Shown here: positions 52,618 to 61,101 of the stretch, one piece after another | How positions within the stretch are numbered: the stretch's first letter is position 1 | Layout: each line of letters begins with the position of its first letter | Assembly (NCBI RefSeq): GCF_013149785.1 | Contig: NZ_JABEZU010000001.1 | Location: 558,001-622,000 of the forward strand | Direction of reading: 5' to 3' | Source: Isoptericola halotolerans | GTDB lineage: Bacteria > Actinomycetota > Actinomycetes > Actinomycetales > Cellulomonadaceae | Length of the DNA: 64,000 nucleotides | Translations under genes and position numbers: made by a program | The notes under the pieces: model-generated | What the model saw: only the letters and a program-made list of their open reading frames with translations | What the model was told of the DNA's origin: nothing | Databases searched by the model: none

Positions 52618-52678
52618 TGGCGGGGACTCCTTCGTCGGGGCACCGGGGGCGGTGCTCGTCGCTGAGCGCGCTCCAGAG

Positions 52679-52692
52679 GGAATGCGCTTTCC
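52679..52692. promoter_or_regulatory. LacI-type operator between the Gfo operon and its regulator
   Basis: GGAATGCGCTTTCC is one base from the palindrome GGAAAGCGCTTTCC. It is 61 bp before the Gfo start on the minus strand and about 98 bp before the regulator start. Confidence 0.75.
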
Positions 52693-52790
52693 GGTCTCAC
52701 GGTAAGGTGTCTGCGGCGGTGCGTCAAGCAGCCGCCGCCCGGCGGGAGGAGTGCCGCCCGCCCGGGGCCCCAGCGGACCAGGAGGTGCCC

Positions 52791-53822
52791 GTGGCCAGAC
52801 CGCGGCTGCAGGACGTCGCCAACCATGCCGGGGTGTCCCTCGCGACGGCCTCCCGGGTGCTCAACGGCTCCTCACGTCAGCCAGGACCCGAGCTCGTCGA
52901 GCGCGTCCGGGCCGCCGCCGCCGACCTCGGCTACGTCGTCAACGCCCAGGCGCAGGCGCTGGCGAGGTCACGGACCGGGCTGCTCGGGCTCGTCGTCCAG
53001 GACATCTCCGACCCGTACTTCTCCTCCATCGCCGCCGGCGCCCAGGCCGCCGCCCGCGAGCACGGGCGCATGGTGCTCCTCGCCTCGACCGAGCGGGACC
53101 CCGATGCCGAACGAGACGCCGTCGCAGCCTTCGCCGCGCACCGCGTCGACGCCATCGTCGTCGTCGGTACCCGGTGGTCGCCCGAGGAGGACGCCCCGGT
53201 CGCCGCCGAGCTGGAGACGTTCGAGGCCGGGGGCGGGCGCTCCGTGGTCGTGGGGCAGCCGCTCGGCTCGGCCCGCGTCGTGCGGCCCCCCAACGCCGAG
53301 GGCGCCGCCGACCTCGCCGCCGCGCTGCGCGACCAGGGCCACCATCGGTTCGTGCTCCTCAGCGCCCCCGACCGCGTCGTCACCGCCCAGGAGCGGGCCG
53401 GGGCGTTCACCGCGGCGGTCACGGCCGGCGGAGGAGAGGTGATCGAGGTCGTCGAGCAGCAGTTCTCCCGCGACGGCGGGTACGCCGCCGGCGACCGGGT
53501 CGCCGAGATCGCCCGCGAGTCCGCCGACGCCGGCCTCGATGCGCCCTGCGTCTTCGCCGTCACCGACGTCATGGCCATCGGCCTCATCGCCCGGCTGCGA
53601 GAGCTCGCGGTCACCGTGCCCGACGACGTCCGGGTCGCGGGCTTCGACGACATCCCCACGCTGCGCGACCACGTCCCCTCGGTCACCACCGTGACCATCC
53701 CGCTGGAGGAGATGGGGCGCCTGGCCGTCGCCGCGGCGGTGGCGGAGCAGGGAGCCGAGCCGGGTGCCGCCGTCGGGCACGAGGTCGTGCTGCGCCGGTC
53801 GACGGCGCGTCCGCCCCGCTGA
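52791..53822 (+). CDS. LacI-family regulator of the Gfo/DUF993 operon
   Basis: 343 residues; helix-turn-helix right at the N terminus (RLQDVANHAGVSLATASRVLNGSS) and effector domain from about 60 (GLVVQDISDPYFSSIAAGAQ). GTG 52791 is preferred to an upstream in-frame start because AGGAGG lies 5 bases before it and the HTH begins there. Divergent from the Gfo operon and with a GCGC-centred operator between, it probably represses that operon. Confidence 0.9.
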   Translation: MARPRLQDVANHAGVSLATASRVLNGSSRQPGPELVERVRAAAADLGYVVNAQAQALARSRTGLLGLVVQDISDPYFSSIAAGAQAAAREHGRMVLLASTERDPDAERDAVAAFAAHRVDAIVVVGTRWSPEEDAPVAAELETFEAGGGRSVVVGQPLGSARVVRPPNAEGAADLAAALRDQGHHRFVLLSAPDRVVTAQERAGAFTAAVTAGGGEVIEVVEQQFSRDGGYAAGDRVAEIARESADAGLDAPCVFAVTDVMAIGLIARLRELAVTVPDDVRVAGFDDIPTLRDHVPSVTTVTIPLEEMGRLAVAAAVAEQGAEPGAAVGHEVVLRRSTARPPR

Positions 53823-53829
53823 CCCTGCG

Positions 53830-53916
53830 CCGAACATGCCGTGACGACCGCCGAACATGTCGTGACGGCCCGTCCGGACGTCCGGACAGGCCGTCACGAC
53901 ATGTTCGGCGGTCGTA
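53830..53916. repeat. Palindromic repeat unit, 36-bp stem plus direct repeat
   Basis: 53845-53880 pairs with 53881-53916 with a single mismatch (35 of 36 pairs), centred on GTCCGGACGTCCGGAC. The motif GCCGAACATGnCGTGACG occurs at 53830-53847 and again 21 bp later at 53851-53868, and a third time inverted in the right arm. It lies between convergent genes and can terminate both, but the extra direct repeat suggests a repeat family. Confidence 0.75.
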
Positions 53917-53933
53917 CGGCCGCGGGGCCGCGG

Positions 53934-55136
53934 TCAGACGGCGATGCGCAGCCCCGTGCCGCGGACGGCCTGCTCGAGCACCTGGGCGTACCCGGACAGC
54001 ATCCGCACGTGGCTGAACCGTTGCCGGGCCGCTGTCAGGGCCCCGCGCAGCTCGCCCCGGCGCGCTGCCGCCTCGATCCACGTCTCCGCGATCTCCACGG
54101 CGTCGAACCCGGTGACGAAGCCGATGCCGGCCACGAGTCGGGCGCTGTCCCCGACGGGCGTGGTCACCGGGACGGCCCCGCACATCGCGCCCTCGATGAG
54201 GCACAGGGGTGCGGCCTCGCCGAACGCCGAGGTGAGGGCCACGACGTCCGCGATCGCGTAGACGTGCTCCATGTCGCGCCGCACGCCCCACGCGTGCACC
54301 CGGCCCAGCAGGTCCGGCCGGTCGGCGAAGGTCTCGTCGAGGTCGGCGACGAGGCCGGGGTTGTCCAGGGTCATCCCCGCGCCGCACATCACGACGTGCC
54401 CGGCGTCGTCACGTCCCAGGAACTCCCGGGCGGCGGCGAGGAACAGCCGAGGGTTCTTCATGGCGTCGTAGCGGGCCGCGTAGGCGACGAGCGTGGCATC
54501 AGCGGGGATCCCCGCTGCCCCGCGCAGGGCGAGGCGCCGCACACGACGCAGGGGGTGGAACCGGGTCAGGTCGATCCCGTTGGGCACGACCCGCAGCAGG
54601 TGCTCCGGGACGCCGGCCGCGGCGTAGGCGTCGCGGGTGGACTCGGCGCAGCACACGGCCGCGGCGAGCAGGCCGCTGTCGGCCGCGGCGCGCAGGTCGT
54701 CCAGGGCGGCGCCCGAGTGCTCCGGGTCGGAGCGGTGCAGGCATGCGACGACCGGCCGCTGGGGGAACCCCGCCTCGTTGACCAGCCGTAGCGGCTGCTC
54801 CTTGAGCGACATCACGACGTCGACCCCGGTGGCCTCTCGTGCCGCGATCTCCATCTCGGCGTCGGTGAACCGGCGGGGGTCGTGGTCGTCGTCGGTGGAC
54901 CTGCCCAACGTGGCGACCCGGACCCCGGCGGCGCGCAGCGTGCGGAACCGGGGGTCGTCCTCCATGTGCTGCAGCATCGTCTCGCGGCGCACCGCGCTGT
55001 ACAGGCTGAGCGCCGAGTGCTGCTGGTGGCCGTGGGCGTGCAGCCCGGCCACCACCGTCGAGTGCAGCACCCGGGCGCCGCCGGAGAAGAAGCCCTCGTA
55101 GAGGGACAGGACACGCAGCGAACTGTGCTCGAACAT
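53934..55136 (-). CDS. Glycosyltransferase family 4 protein
   Basis: 400 residues, GT-B fold without membrane segments. N-terminal acceptor domain (SLYEGFFSGGARVLHSTVV) and C-terminal donor domain with NGIDLTRFHPL, YAARYDAMKNP and the EX7E-like block EAAPLCLIEGAMCG. ATG 55136 has AGGAGG at ideal spacing; a GTG three codons upstream is less likely. Donor and acceptor are unknown; no other polysaccharide or glycolipid genes are near. Confidence 0.85.
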   Translation of the reverse strand: MFEHSSLRVLSLYEGFFSGGARVLHSTVVAGLHAHGHQQHSALSLYSAVRRETMLQHMEDDPRFRTLRAAGVRVATLGRSTDDDHDPRRFTDAEMEIAAREATGVDVVMSLKEQPLRLVNEAGFPQRPVVACLHRSDPEHSGAALDDLRAAADSGLLAAAVCCAESTRDAYAAAGVPEHLLRVVPNGIDLTRFHPLRRVRRLALRGAAGIPADATLVAYAARYDAMKNPRLFLAAAREFLGRDDAGHVVMCGAGMTLDNPGLVADLDETFADRPDLLGRVHAWGVRRDMEHVYAIADVVALTSAFGEAAPLCLIEGAMCGAVPVTTPVGDSARLVAGIGFVTGFDAVEIAETWIEAAARRGELRGALTAARQRFSHVRMLSGYAQVLEQAVRGTGLRIAV

Positions 55137-55236
55137 GGCGACCACCTCCTGTCACCAGAGTGAGGTGGGGTGATGTGGGGTGGGTGACCTGCGTGTTACG
55201 TCTTCATGACACTTTCGCGGGTGTTGCGGGCCGGAC

Positions 55237-55905
55237 TCATGCTCCGCCGGCCGTGCGCAGCGACCGGATGTCTCGCTCGGCCTGCGCGGGCGTCGCGGCG
55301 CGGCACCCGAGTCCCGTCCACCGCCGCACCAGCGCGGGCTCCGCGCGCAGCAGGCCCCAGCCGCGGCGCAGGAGCGTCGGCAGCGGCTTGCGCGCCTCGG
55401 CCACGTCCCGCAGGAGACGGAACCAGAAGGTCACGAGGCGGGGTCGCGAGAGGCAGAGGGCGTCGGCGAGGAACCCCTCGGCACGGCAGTCAGCGACGAG
55501 CTCGGCAGCGAAGACGCCCTCGGCGAGGACCACCGGCTCGCCCCGGGCCTCGACGACCGCGGTTCCCGTGCGGCGCGAGGTGGGGATGTCGTAGACGGGC
55601 AGCTCGGCGCGTCCCGTGGTGGCGAGCGTGCGCAGCGCCTCGAGCGCGCCGTCGTGGTCCCAGCTGGCCGGGTCGTCCCAGTCGACGATCCCGTAGGCGT
55701 GCGGCATGCCGGGGTGGTCGGCGTCGCGGTAGAAGTCGTCGAGCATCACCACGGGCAGTCCCAGGCGCCGGGTGAGCGCCGACTTGCCGCTGCCCGACGC
55801 ACCGGTCAGAAGCACGATCCGCGTGGCCGGGCGGCGTGCCTCCGGGGGGACGTCGAAGAGCGCGTCGGACACCGGTGCGGGTTCGGGCAGATCGCTGTCG
55901 GTCAC
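55237..55905 (-). CDS. Uridine kinase-like P-loop NTPase
   Basis: 222 residues with Walker A TGASGSGKSALTRRL near 34-43, DDFYRDADHPGMP (substrate aspartate) and YDIPTSRRTG, the uridine-kinase/phosphoribulokinase pattern. It would phosphorylate a nucleoside or similar small molecule. The C-terminal 40 residues are basic and helical. Monocistronic between the GT4 gene and lutC. Confidence 0.8.
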   Translation of the reverse strand: MTDSDLPEPAPVSDALFDVPPEARRPATRIVLLTGASGSGKSALTRRLGLPVVMLDDFYRDADHPGMPHAYGIVDWDDPASWDHDGALEALRTLATTGRAELPVYDIPTSRRTGTAVVEARGEPVVLAEGVFAAELVADCRAEGFLADALCLSRPRLVTFWFRLLRDVAEARKPLPTLLRRGWGLLRAEPALVRRWTGLGCRAATPAQAERDIRSLRTAGGA

Positions 55906-55944
55906 GGGAGCCCATTGTGAGGCACCCGCAGCGCGAAGGCTGGG

Positions 55945-56631
55945 TCAGGTGACCAGGAGCACGTGGAGGGTGCGGGGGCCGTGCACGCCCTCGACCCGGT
56001 CGAGCTCGATGTCGCTGGTGGCGCTCGGTCCGGAGATCCACGTCTGCGGGCGCTCGGGGTGCGCCGCCAGGATCCGGACGGCCTCGGGGATGGTCTCCAC
56101 GACCTGGTCGGCGCGCACCACGCACAGGTGAACGTCCGGGACCAGCGAGATCGCCCGCCGTCCCTGGTCGGGCCCGCCGTCCAGGACGATCGTGCCGGTC
56201 TCCGAGCACGCCACCCGCGCAGCGGTCAGCACGGCGCCGATCGCGTCGAGGTCGGTCGCGCCCAGCGGCGAGTCCGGGCCGGCGTGCGTGTCTCTGTGCA
56301 CGACGACGTCGCCCGGCAGCGGGGCGAGCCACGCCTCCTCCAGCCCGGACGGCACGACGACGGAGCCCGCCCCGCCGAGGACCTCGGCGACCGCGTCCGG
56401 GAGCTCGTCCTCGGACACGACCTGGACGTGCGCCTGGTAGTCCTCGAGCCGGTCCACGAGCTGGGTGAGCACCTCCGGCGATCCGGGCTCGTGCTCGCCG
56501 GCCGCCCGGTAGGCCCGGGGCACCTCCACGACGCCCGGCGTCGTGCCGATCTTGCCGGCCGCCGTCGTGCCCACGCCGGAGCCGCCCAGCGCGGCCCGCA
56601 CCCGGTTCAGCACGTCCTCGCGCGCGCTCAT
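55945..56631 (-). CDS. lutC: L-lactate utilisation protein LutC (LUD domain)
   Basis: 228 residues, single LUD domain: VVPSGLEEAWL, ATDLDAIGAVLTAARVACSETGTIVLDGG and the C-terminal GPSATSDIELDRVEGVHGPR. Third subunit of the LutABC L-lactate dehydrogenase. ATG overlaps the lutB stop. The frame upstream is open but belongs to lutB antisense composition. Confidence 0.92.
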   Translation of the reverse strand: MSAREDVLNRVRAALGGSGVGTTAAGKIGTTPGVVEVPRAYRAAGEHEPGSPEVLTQLVDRLEDYQAHVQVVSEDELPDAVAEVLGGAGSVVVPSGLEEAWLAPLPGDVVVHRDTHAGPDSPLGATDLDAIGAVLTAARVACSETGTIVLDGGPDQGRRAISLVPDVHLCVVRADQVVETIPEAVRILAAHPERPQTWISGPSATSDIELDRVEGVHGPRTLHVLLVT

Positions 56632-58199
56632 CGCTCGCCCCCGTCCTGCTCGCCGTGCTCGTGCTCGGCCATCCACTGCCGGAACGTCTCGTCGGGCGGT
56701 GCCGGCAGGTCCCGGTCCCGCGTCCAGGCCGACGCCGGTGGTGGGGCCTTCGAGATGACGCCGTCGCGCCCGCCCAGACCGTGCCCGAGCGTGGCCGCGC
56801 GGCCGGCGAGACCGAACCGGCCGCCGTCGGACATGACCCAGGACGCCGCCTTCATGGCGGCCCGCCACGGGTCGACCTTGTGCTTGCCGCGGTCGGCGTC
56901 GACCTCGCGGGCGCGCAGGTCCACCAGGATGGACGGGATGTCGATCTTCACGGGGCACACGTCGTAGCAGGCGCCGCACAGCGTCGAGGCGTAGGGGAGC
57001 GAGGCGTTGACGTCGTCGGCGCCGGAGACCCCTCCGGAGGCAGCGGTGAGCTGCGGGGTGAGGATCGCGCCGATGGGGCCGGGGTAGACCGACCCGTAGG
57101 CGTGGCCGCCGACCCGCTCGTACACCGGGCACACGTTGAGGCACGCCGAGCAGCGGATGCAGTGCAGCGCGCTGCGGCCGACCTCGTCGGCGAGGACGTC
57201 GGTGCGCCCGTTGTCGAGCAGCACGAGGTGGAACTCCTGCGGGCCGTCCCCAGGGGTGACGCCCGTCCACAGCGAGGTGTACGGGTTCATGCGCTCGCCG
57301 GTGGAGGATCGCGGCAGGAGCTGCAGGAACACCTCGAGGTCGGTGTAGGTGGGGATGAGCTTCTCGATGCCCATCACCGTCACGAGGGTCTCGGGGAGGG
57401 TCAGGCACATGCGGCCGTTGCCCTCGGACTCCACCACGGCCAGGGTCCCGGTGTCTGCGACCCCGAAGTTCGCGCCGGACACCGCGACCTTCGCCGAGAG
57501 GAACTTGCGCCGCAGGTGTGCGCGGGCGGCCATGGCGAGCTCGCGGGGGACGTCGGACAGGTCCGGCGGGGCGTCACCCATCCGCGCGAGGAAGATGTCC
57601 CGGATCTCGGCGCGGTTGCGGTGGATGGCGGGCACGAGGATGTGCGAGGGCATGTCGTCGGCGAGCTGGACGATCAGCTCGGCCAGGTCGGTCTCGATCG
57701 CGGCGATGCCCTCGTCGGCCAGGTGCTCGTTGAGGCCGATCTCCTGGGTGGCCATCGACTTGACCTTGACGACCTCGTCGGCGCCCTTGGCCTGCGCGAT
57801 CTCGGTGACGATGCGATTGGCCTCGGCGGCGTCCCGGGCCCAGTGCACGACGCCGCCGCGCGCGGTGACGTTCTCCTCGAGCTGAGCCAGGAGGTCCGGC
57901 AGCTGCGCCATGACCTGCTCCTTGACCGCCGATCCGGTGTCGCGCAGCGCCTCCCAGTCCGGCACCTCGTCGACGACGGCGGCCCGCTTGCCGCGGATGG
58001 TGCGGGTGGCGTGGCCCAGGTTCTTGCGGAGCTGTTCGTTCTTCAGGGTGTGCTTCGCCGCGGCCGGGAAGGACTCGCCCCAGCGCAACGGCTCGTCGGG
58101 GTGGGGGACGGCGCCCCAGGGCTCGGCGGCGCTCGCGGCCGTCGCGCCGTCGTCGGGCACGCGCCGCCGCAGGCCGGGGAGGCCGAGGAACGTGCTCAT
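56628..58199 (-). CDS. lutB: L-lactate utilisation protein LutB (iron-sulfur)
   Basis: 523 residues: LUD domain (about 70-300) followed by a two-cluster ferredoxin segment CIRCSACLNVCP and CGACYDVCP (about 355-420), which bind two [4Fe-4S] clusters, and a C-terminal lipid-like helical part. Oxidises L-lactate to pyruvate together with LutA and LutC. ATG 58199 overlaps the lutA stop. The rhaEW product lactaldehyde/lactate gives a metabolic link to rhamnose catabolism (inference). Confidence 0.94.
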   Translation of the reverse strand: MSTFLGLPGLRRRVPDDGATAASAAEPWGAVPHPDEPLRWGESFPAAAKHTLKNEQLRKNLGHATRTIRGKRAAVVDEVPDWEALRDTGSAVKEQVMAQLPDLLAQLEENVTARGGVVHWARDAAEANRIVTEIAQAKGADEVVKVKSMATQEIGLNEHLADEGIAAIETDLAELIVQLADDMPSHILVPAIHRNRAEIRDIFLARMGDAPPDLSDVPRELAMAARAHLRRKFLSAKVAVSGANFGVADTGTLAVVESEGNGRMCLTLPETLVTVMGIEKLIPTYTDLEVFLQLLPRSSTGERMNPYTSLWTGVTPGDGPQEFHLVLLDNGRTDVLADEVGRSALHCIRCSACLNVCPVYERVGGHAYGSVYPGPIGAILTPQLTAASGGVSGADDVNASLPYASTLCGACYDVCPVKIDIPSILVDLRAREVDADRGKHKVDPWRAAMKAASWVMSDGGRFGLAGRAATLGHGLGGRDGVISKAPPPASAWTRDRDLPAPPDETFRQWMAEHEHGEQDGGER

Positions 58200-58987
58200 C
58201 GGGCCACCTCCGGCGTGCGGGTACGGGGCAGGGGTGTCGGCTCCTCGCGGGTCGAGGCGAGGATCTCCGCGAGATGCATGGTGCCGACCCCTGCCCGCTG
58301 CCGGGAGAGCCCGCCGCCGATGTGCATGAGGCAGGAGTAGTCGCCGGCGGTGACCACCTGTGCCTCGGTGGAGCGGACGTTCGCCGTCTTGTCCGCGAGC
58401 ATCGCGGCCGAGGTGTCCGCGTTCTTCAGGGCGAACGTCCCGCCGAACCCGCAGCAGGACTCGGCCTCCGGCAGCTCGACCAGGTCGATGTCCGTCACCG
58501 CGCGCAGCAGCTGCAGCGGCTTGTCGCCCACGCGCAGCATCCGCAGCGAGTGGCAGGTGGGGTGGTAGGTGACGCGGTGGGGGAACCAGGCGCCGACGTC
58601 GCGCAGGCCGAGCACGTCGACGAGCAGCTCGCTCAGCTCGTAGGTCTTCGCGGAGACGGCCTCGGCGGTGCTGGCGAGGTCGTCGAGTCCGGCGCGGCGG
58701 CACACCATGGCCTGCTGGTGGCGGATCGACCCGGTGCACGAGCCGGAGGGGACGACGACGGCGTCCCACTCGCCGTCGGCCGCGGGGGCGAACGTCTCGA
58801 CGTGGTTGCGGATGACGGGCACGGCCTCGTCGAGGTAGCCGGTGTTGACGTGCATCTGCCCGCAGCACGCCTGGCCGCGGGGGAAGACGACGTCGTGGCC
58901 GAGCCGTTCGAGCAGGCGGACGGTGGCGCGCGGCGCGCCGGGGAACAGGGTGTCCGCGATGCAGGTCGCGGCGAGGGCGATGCGCAA
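58196..58987 (-). CDS. lutA: L-lactate utilisation protein LutA (CCG-domain)
   Basis: 263 residues with two cysteine-rich CCG motifs, GQACCGQMHV near 42 and SCCGFGGTFA near 191, that bind iron-sulfur or haem-disulfide-type clusters in the family. The start is most likely TTG 58987: GGAG lies 7 bases upstream and the conserved RIALAATC follows immediately; an ATG further up at 59041 would run through the operator. First gene of lutABC. Confidence 0.9.
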   Translation of the reverse strand: MRIALAATCIADTLFPGAPRATVRLLERLGHDVVFPRGQACCGQMHVNTGYLDEAVPVIRNHVETFAPAADGEWDAVVVPSGSCTGSIRHQQAMVCRRAGLDDLASTAEAVSAKTYELSELLVDVLGLRDVGAWFPHRVTYHPTCHSLRMLRVGDKPLQLLRAVTDIDLVELPEAESCCGFGGTFALKNADTSAAMLADKTANVRSTEAQVVTAGDYSCLMHIGGGLSRQRAGVGTMHLAEILASTREEPTPLPRTRTPEVAR

Positions 58988-59029
58988 CGTCCGGCTCCTT
59001 CGGCGGGGTGGCAGGGCTGATCCGTGCTG

Positions 59030-59072
59030 TGGTCCGACCACTGTAGCCCACTCGCCGGCTGTGGTCAGACCA
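59030..59072. promoter_or_regulatory. Two GntR/FadR-type operators, lutA/lutR divergent promoter
   Basis: TGGTCCGACCA (59030-59040) and TGGTCAGACCA (59062-59072) are palindromes of the FadR-subfamily type TGGTnnnACCA, 32 bp apart (three helical turns). TAGGAT at 59077-59082 is a likely -10 for the regulator gene. Confidence 0.85.
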
Positions 59073-59088
59073 CGGCTAGGATCGTGGC

Positions 59089-59838
59089 GTGCGCACCCAC
59101 GAGAAGGTCCTGGCCCGCATCGAGTCCGAGCTCGCCGCGGGCCGTTGGGCGCTCGGCGAGCGTCTCCCGGCCGAGCGGGCGCTCGCCGAGGAGCTGGGCG
59201 TCTCCCGGCCGTCCGTGCGCGAGGCCCTGCGCATCCTGGAGGCGATGGGGATCATCCGCACCGCCGTGGGCTCGGGGCCCGACGCCGGCGCCACCGTCAT
59301 CGACCGGCCCGCCGCAGGCCTCGGCGCCGCGGTCCGGCTGCACGTGGCCTCCGGGACCCTGCCCGTGCACGACGTCGTGAGCACGCGCGTCGCGCTCGAG
59401 ACCTGGGCCGTGCGGCAGGCGGCGCTCGCGGCCGGTGCCGACGATGCAGCGCCCGACGCCGACGACGGGACGGAGGCCCACCGGCTCGTGCGGGCGATGG
59501 CGGTGCCCGGCCTCGCCGTGGAGGAGTTCGTGCGGCTGGACCAGGACTTCCACCTGGCCATCGCGCGCCGGGCGGGCAACCAGCTCGTCGAGGCGATCCT
59601 CACCGGCCTGCGCAGCGCCGTGCGCGACTACGTGGCCCGGGGGATGGCGGGGCTGCCCTCGTGGCCGGACACCGCGCGACGGCTGTGCGCCGAGCACGAG
59701 GAGATCCTCGACGCCGTGACCGCCGGGGACGCGGACCGCGCCGAGCGGGCCGTGCGCGACCACATCGTCGGCTTCTCCCGCGAGGCCGGGCTCGCCGGGG
59801 CCGGGACGACGGGCCATCCGGAAGGAGGGAACCGATGA
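59089..59838 (+). CDS. FadR-subfamily GntR regulator of the lut operon
   Basis: 249 residues: winged helix (about 5-70, LPAERALAEELGVSRPSVREALRILEAMGII) and an all-helical FCD effector domain (about 90-235) with the metal histidines in DFHLAIAR, AEHEEIL and DHIVGFS. GTG 59089 is 6 bases from the -10 box, so the message is probably leaderless. By analogy with LldR/LutR it releases two operators upstream when L-lactate binds. Confidence 0.9.
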   Translation: MRTHEKVLARIESELAAGRWALGERLPAERALAEELGVSRPSVREALRILEAMGIIRTAVGSGPDAGATVIDRPAAGLGAAVRLHVASGTLPVHDVVSTRVALETWAVRQAALAAGADDAAPDADDGTEAHRLVRAMAVPGLAVEEFVRLDQDFHLAIARRAGNQLVEAILTGLRSAVRDYVARGMAGLPSWPDTARRLCAEHEEILDAVTAGDADRAERAVRDHIVGFSREAGLAGAGTTGHPEGGNR

Positions 59839-60065
59839 GTGCCGAAGCTGTTCCTCTTCGGCTCGACCATGACCGAGAGGTGGACGCTGCCTACATCAAC
59901 CTCACCGGGCGGGATCTGGTCGACGGAGAGGCCATCACCCAGATCCAGGTCGAGGACCCCCGGCTGCACGGCACGATCGTCATCGACCTCGACGGGGACG
60001 AGCGGGTGCTGGGCATCGAGCTCGTCGGGTTCGAGGAGATGAAGGCCGGGATCGTCCCCCGATGA
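59835..60065 (+). CDS. DUF2283 small protein
   Basis: 76 residues. DUF2283 pattern DREVDAAYINLTG ... DLDGDERVLGIELVGFEEM, a small all-beta protein of unknown role. ATG 59835 overlaps the regulator stop (ATGA) and GGAGGGA precedes it, so it is cotranscribed with the lactate regulator. Its own stop overlaps the next small gene. Confidence 0.75.
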   Translation: MSAEAVPLRLDHDREVDAAYINLTGRDLVDGEAITQIQVEDPRLHGTIVIDLDGDERVLGIELVGFEEMKAGIVPR

Positions 60066-60334
60066 CCTCCGGTGACGACATCGCAGCGGACCTTCGCCAG
60101 TTCGCCGAGCTGGCGCGCTCGTCGCGGGCATGGAGCGTGGATGTCGACGAGCCGACATCCGCGTGGCGCACCGTGAGGGTGACGGTGTCCCGCGGCGATG
60201 GATTCGTGACCCTCTTCGAGGACAACGAGCAGGTCTGCTGGATGTCGAGCGCGGTGCCGCACTCGACGCCGGCTCGGAGCAGGGAGCCCGGAGAGCTGAT
60301 CGGTCTCGTCGAGGAGCTCTGGGACGGGGCCTGA
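60062..60334 (+). CDS. Hypothetical protein, 90 residues
   Basis: Acidic soluble protein starting ATG 60062 inside the last codons of the DUF2283 gene (ATGA). The middle is beta-rich (TVRVTVSRGDGFVTLFEDNEQVCWMSS) and the end helical (GELIGLVEELWD). No family recognised. Coupled translation with DUF2283 argues that it is a real gene. Confidence 0.6.
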   Translation: MTSGDDIAADLRQFAELARSSRAWSVDVDEPTSAWRTVRVTVSRGDGFVTLFEDNEQVCWMSSAVPHSTPARSREPGELIGLVEELWDGA

Positions 60335-60344
60335 GGAGTGCGCG

Positions 60345-61085
60345 TCAGCGCACCCCGAGGACGCAGAAGTCGTTGCCCTCCGGGTCCGCGAGGCAGACCC
60401 AGGGGACGTCGTCGCCCTGGCCGACGTCCGCGTCGGTGGCACCCAGCGAGCGCAGCCGTGCCAGCTCGGCCGCCGGGTCACCGTCGCGGTGCGACAGCAC
60501 GTCGAGGTGCACCCGGTGGTGCACCGTTCCCGGGTCGGGGTGCCGGACGAGCTCGAGGTACGGGCCGACGCCCTGCGGCGCCCGGAGCCGCACGAGGTCG
60601 TCGGAGGCCTCGTGCCGGGTCCAGCCGGTGACCTCGCGCCAGAACGCCCCCAGTGCGCGCGGGTCCGTGCAGTGGACGACGACGGCGGCGATCGGCCCGG
60701 TGTCCCGGTAGACGTCCCGGGGCTCCAGCACGCAGAAGACGTTGCCCTCCGGGTCGGCGAGCACCGTCCAGGGGACGTCTCCCTGGCCGATGTCCGCCGG
60801 TGTCGCGCCGAGCCCGACCAGGCGGGCGACCAGCTCTGTGTGGTGCTCGGCCGAGGAGGTCGCGAGGTCGAGGTGCGCGCGGTAGCGGACCGACTCGGGG
60901 TCCGGGACGGCGACGACGTCCACGCAGAGCGCGGTGGGGTCCGGCCAGTCGAAACCGGGCGGCTCGACGTTCGCCACTCCCGGTGCCTCGCTGGACAGGT
61001 CCCAACCCAGGGCATCGGCCCAGAACCGGCCGATCGCCGTCTCGTCGCGGGCCTTGATGTTCACCTGGACCAGCTGCAGCACCAT
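60345..61085 (-). CDS. Double-domain VOC (glyoxalase-like) protein
   Basis: 246 residues with two vicinal-oxygen-chelate units, about 1-118 and 128-246. Each carries the pattern FWADALGWD / FWREVTGWT, a histidine in RAHLDLA / RVHLDVL, and ends DPEGNVFCVLEP / DPEGNDFCVLGV. Relatives include glyoxalases, fosfomycin-type and bleomycin-type resistance proteins; substrate cannot be told. ATG 61085. Convergent with the small genes at 60062. Confidence 0.85.
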   Translation of the reverse strand: MVLQLVQVNIKARDETAIGRFWADALGWDLSSEAPGVANVEPPGFDWPDPTALCVDVVAVPDPESVRYRAHLDLATSSAEHHTELVARLVGLGATPADIGQGDVPWTVLADPEGNVFCVLEPRDVYRDTGPIAAVVVHCTDPRALGAFWREVTGWTRHEASDDLVRLRAPQGVGPYLELVRHPDPGTVHHRVHLDVLSHRDGDPAAELARLRSLGATDADVGQGDDVPWVCLADPEGNDFCVLGVR

Positions 61086-61101
61086 CGTGCGCCAGCGCCG
61101 G

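Noticed and set aside
53830-53868. Short CRISPR array
   Set aside because: Only two direct copies with a 3-bp spacer, forming part of a palindrome, and no cas genes.
59835-60334. DUF2283 plus the 90-residue gene as a toxin-antitoxin pair
   Set aside because: Order and sizes would allow it, but neither shows a toxin motif or DNA-binding domain and both follow a metabolic regulator without their own promoter.
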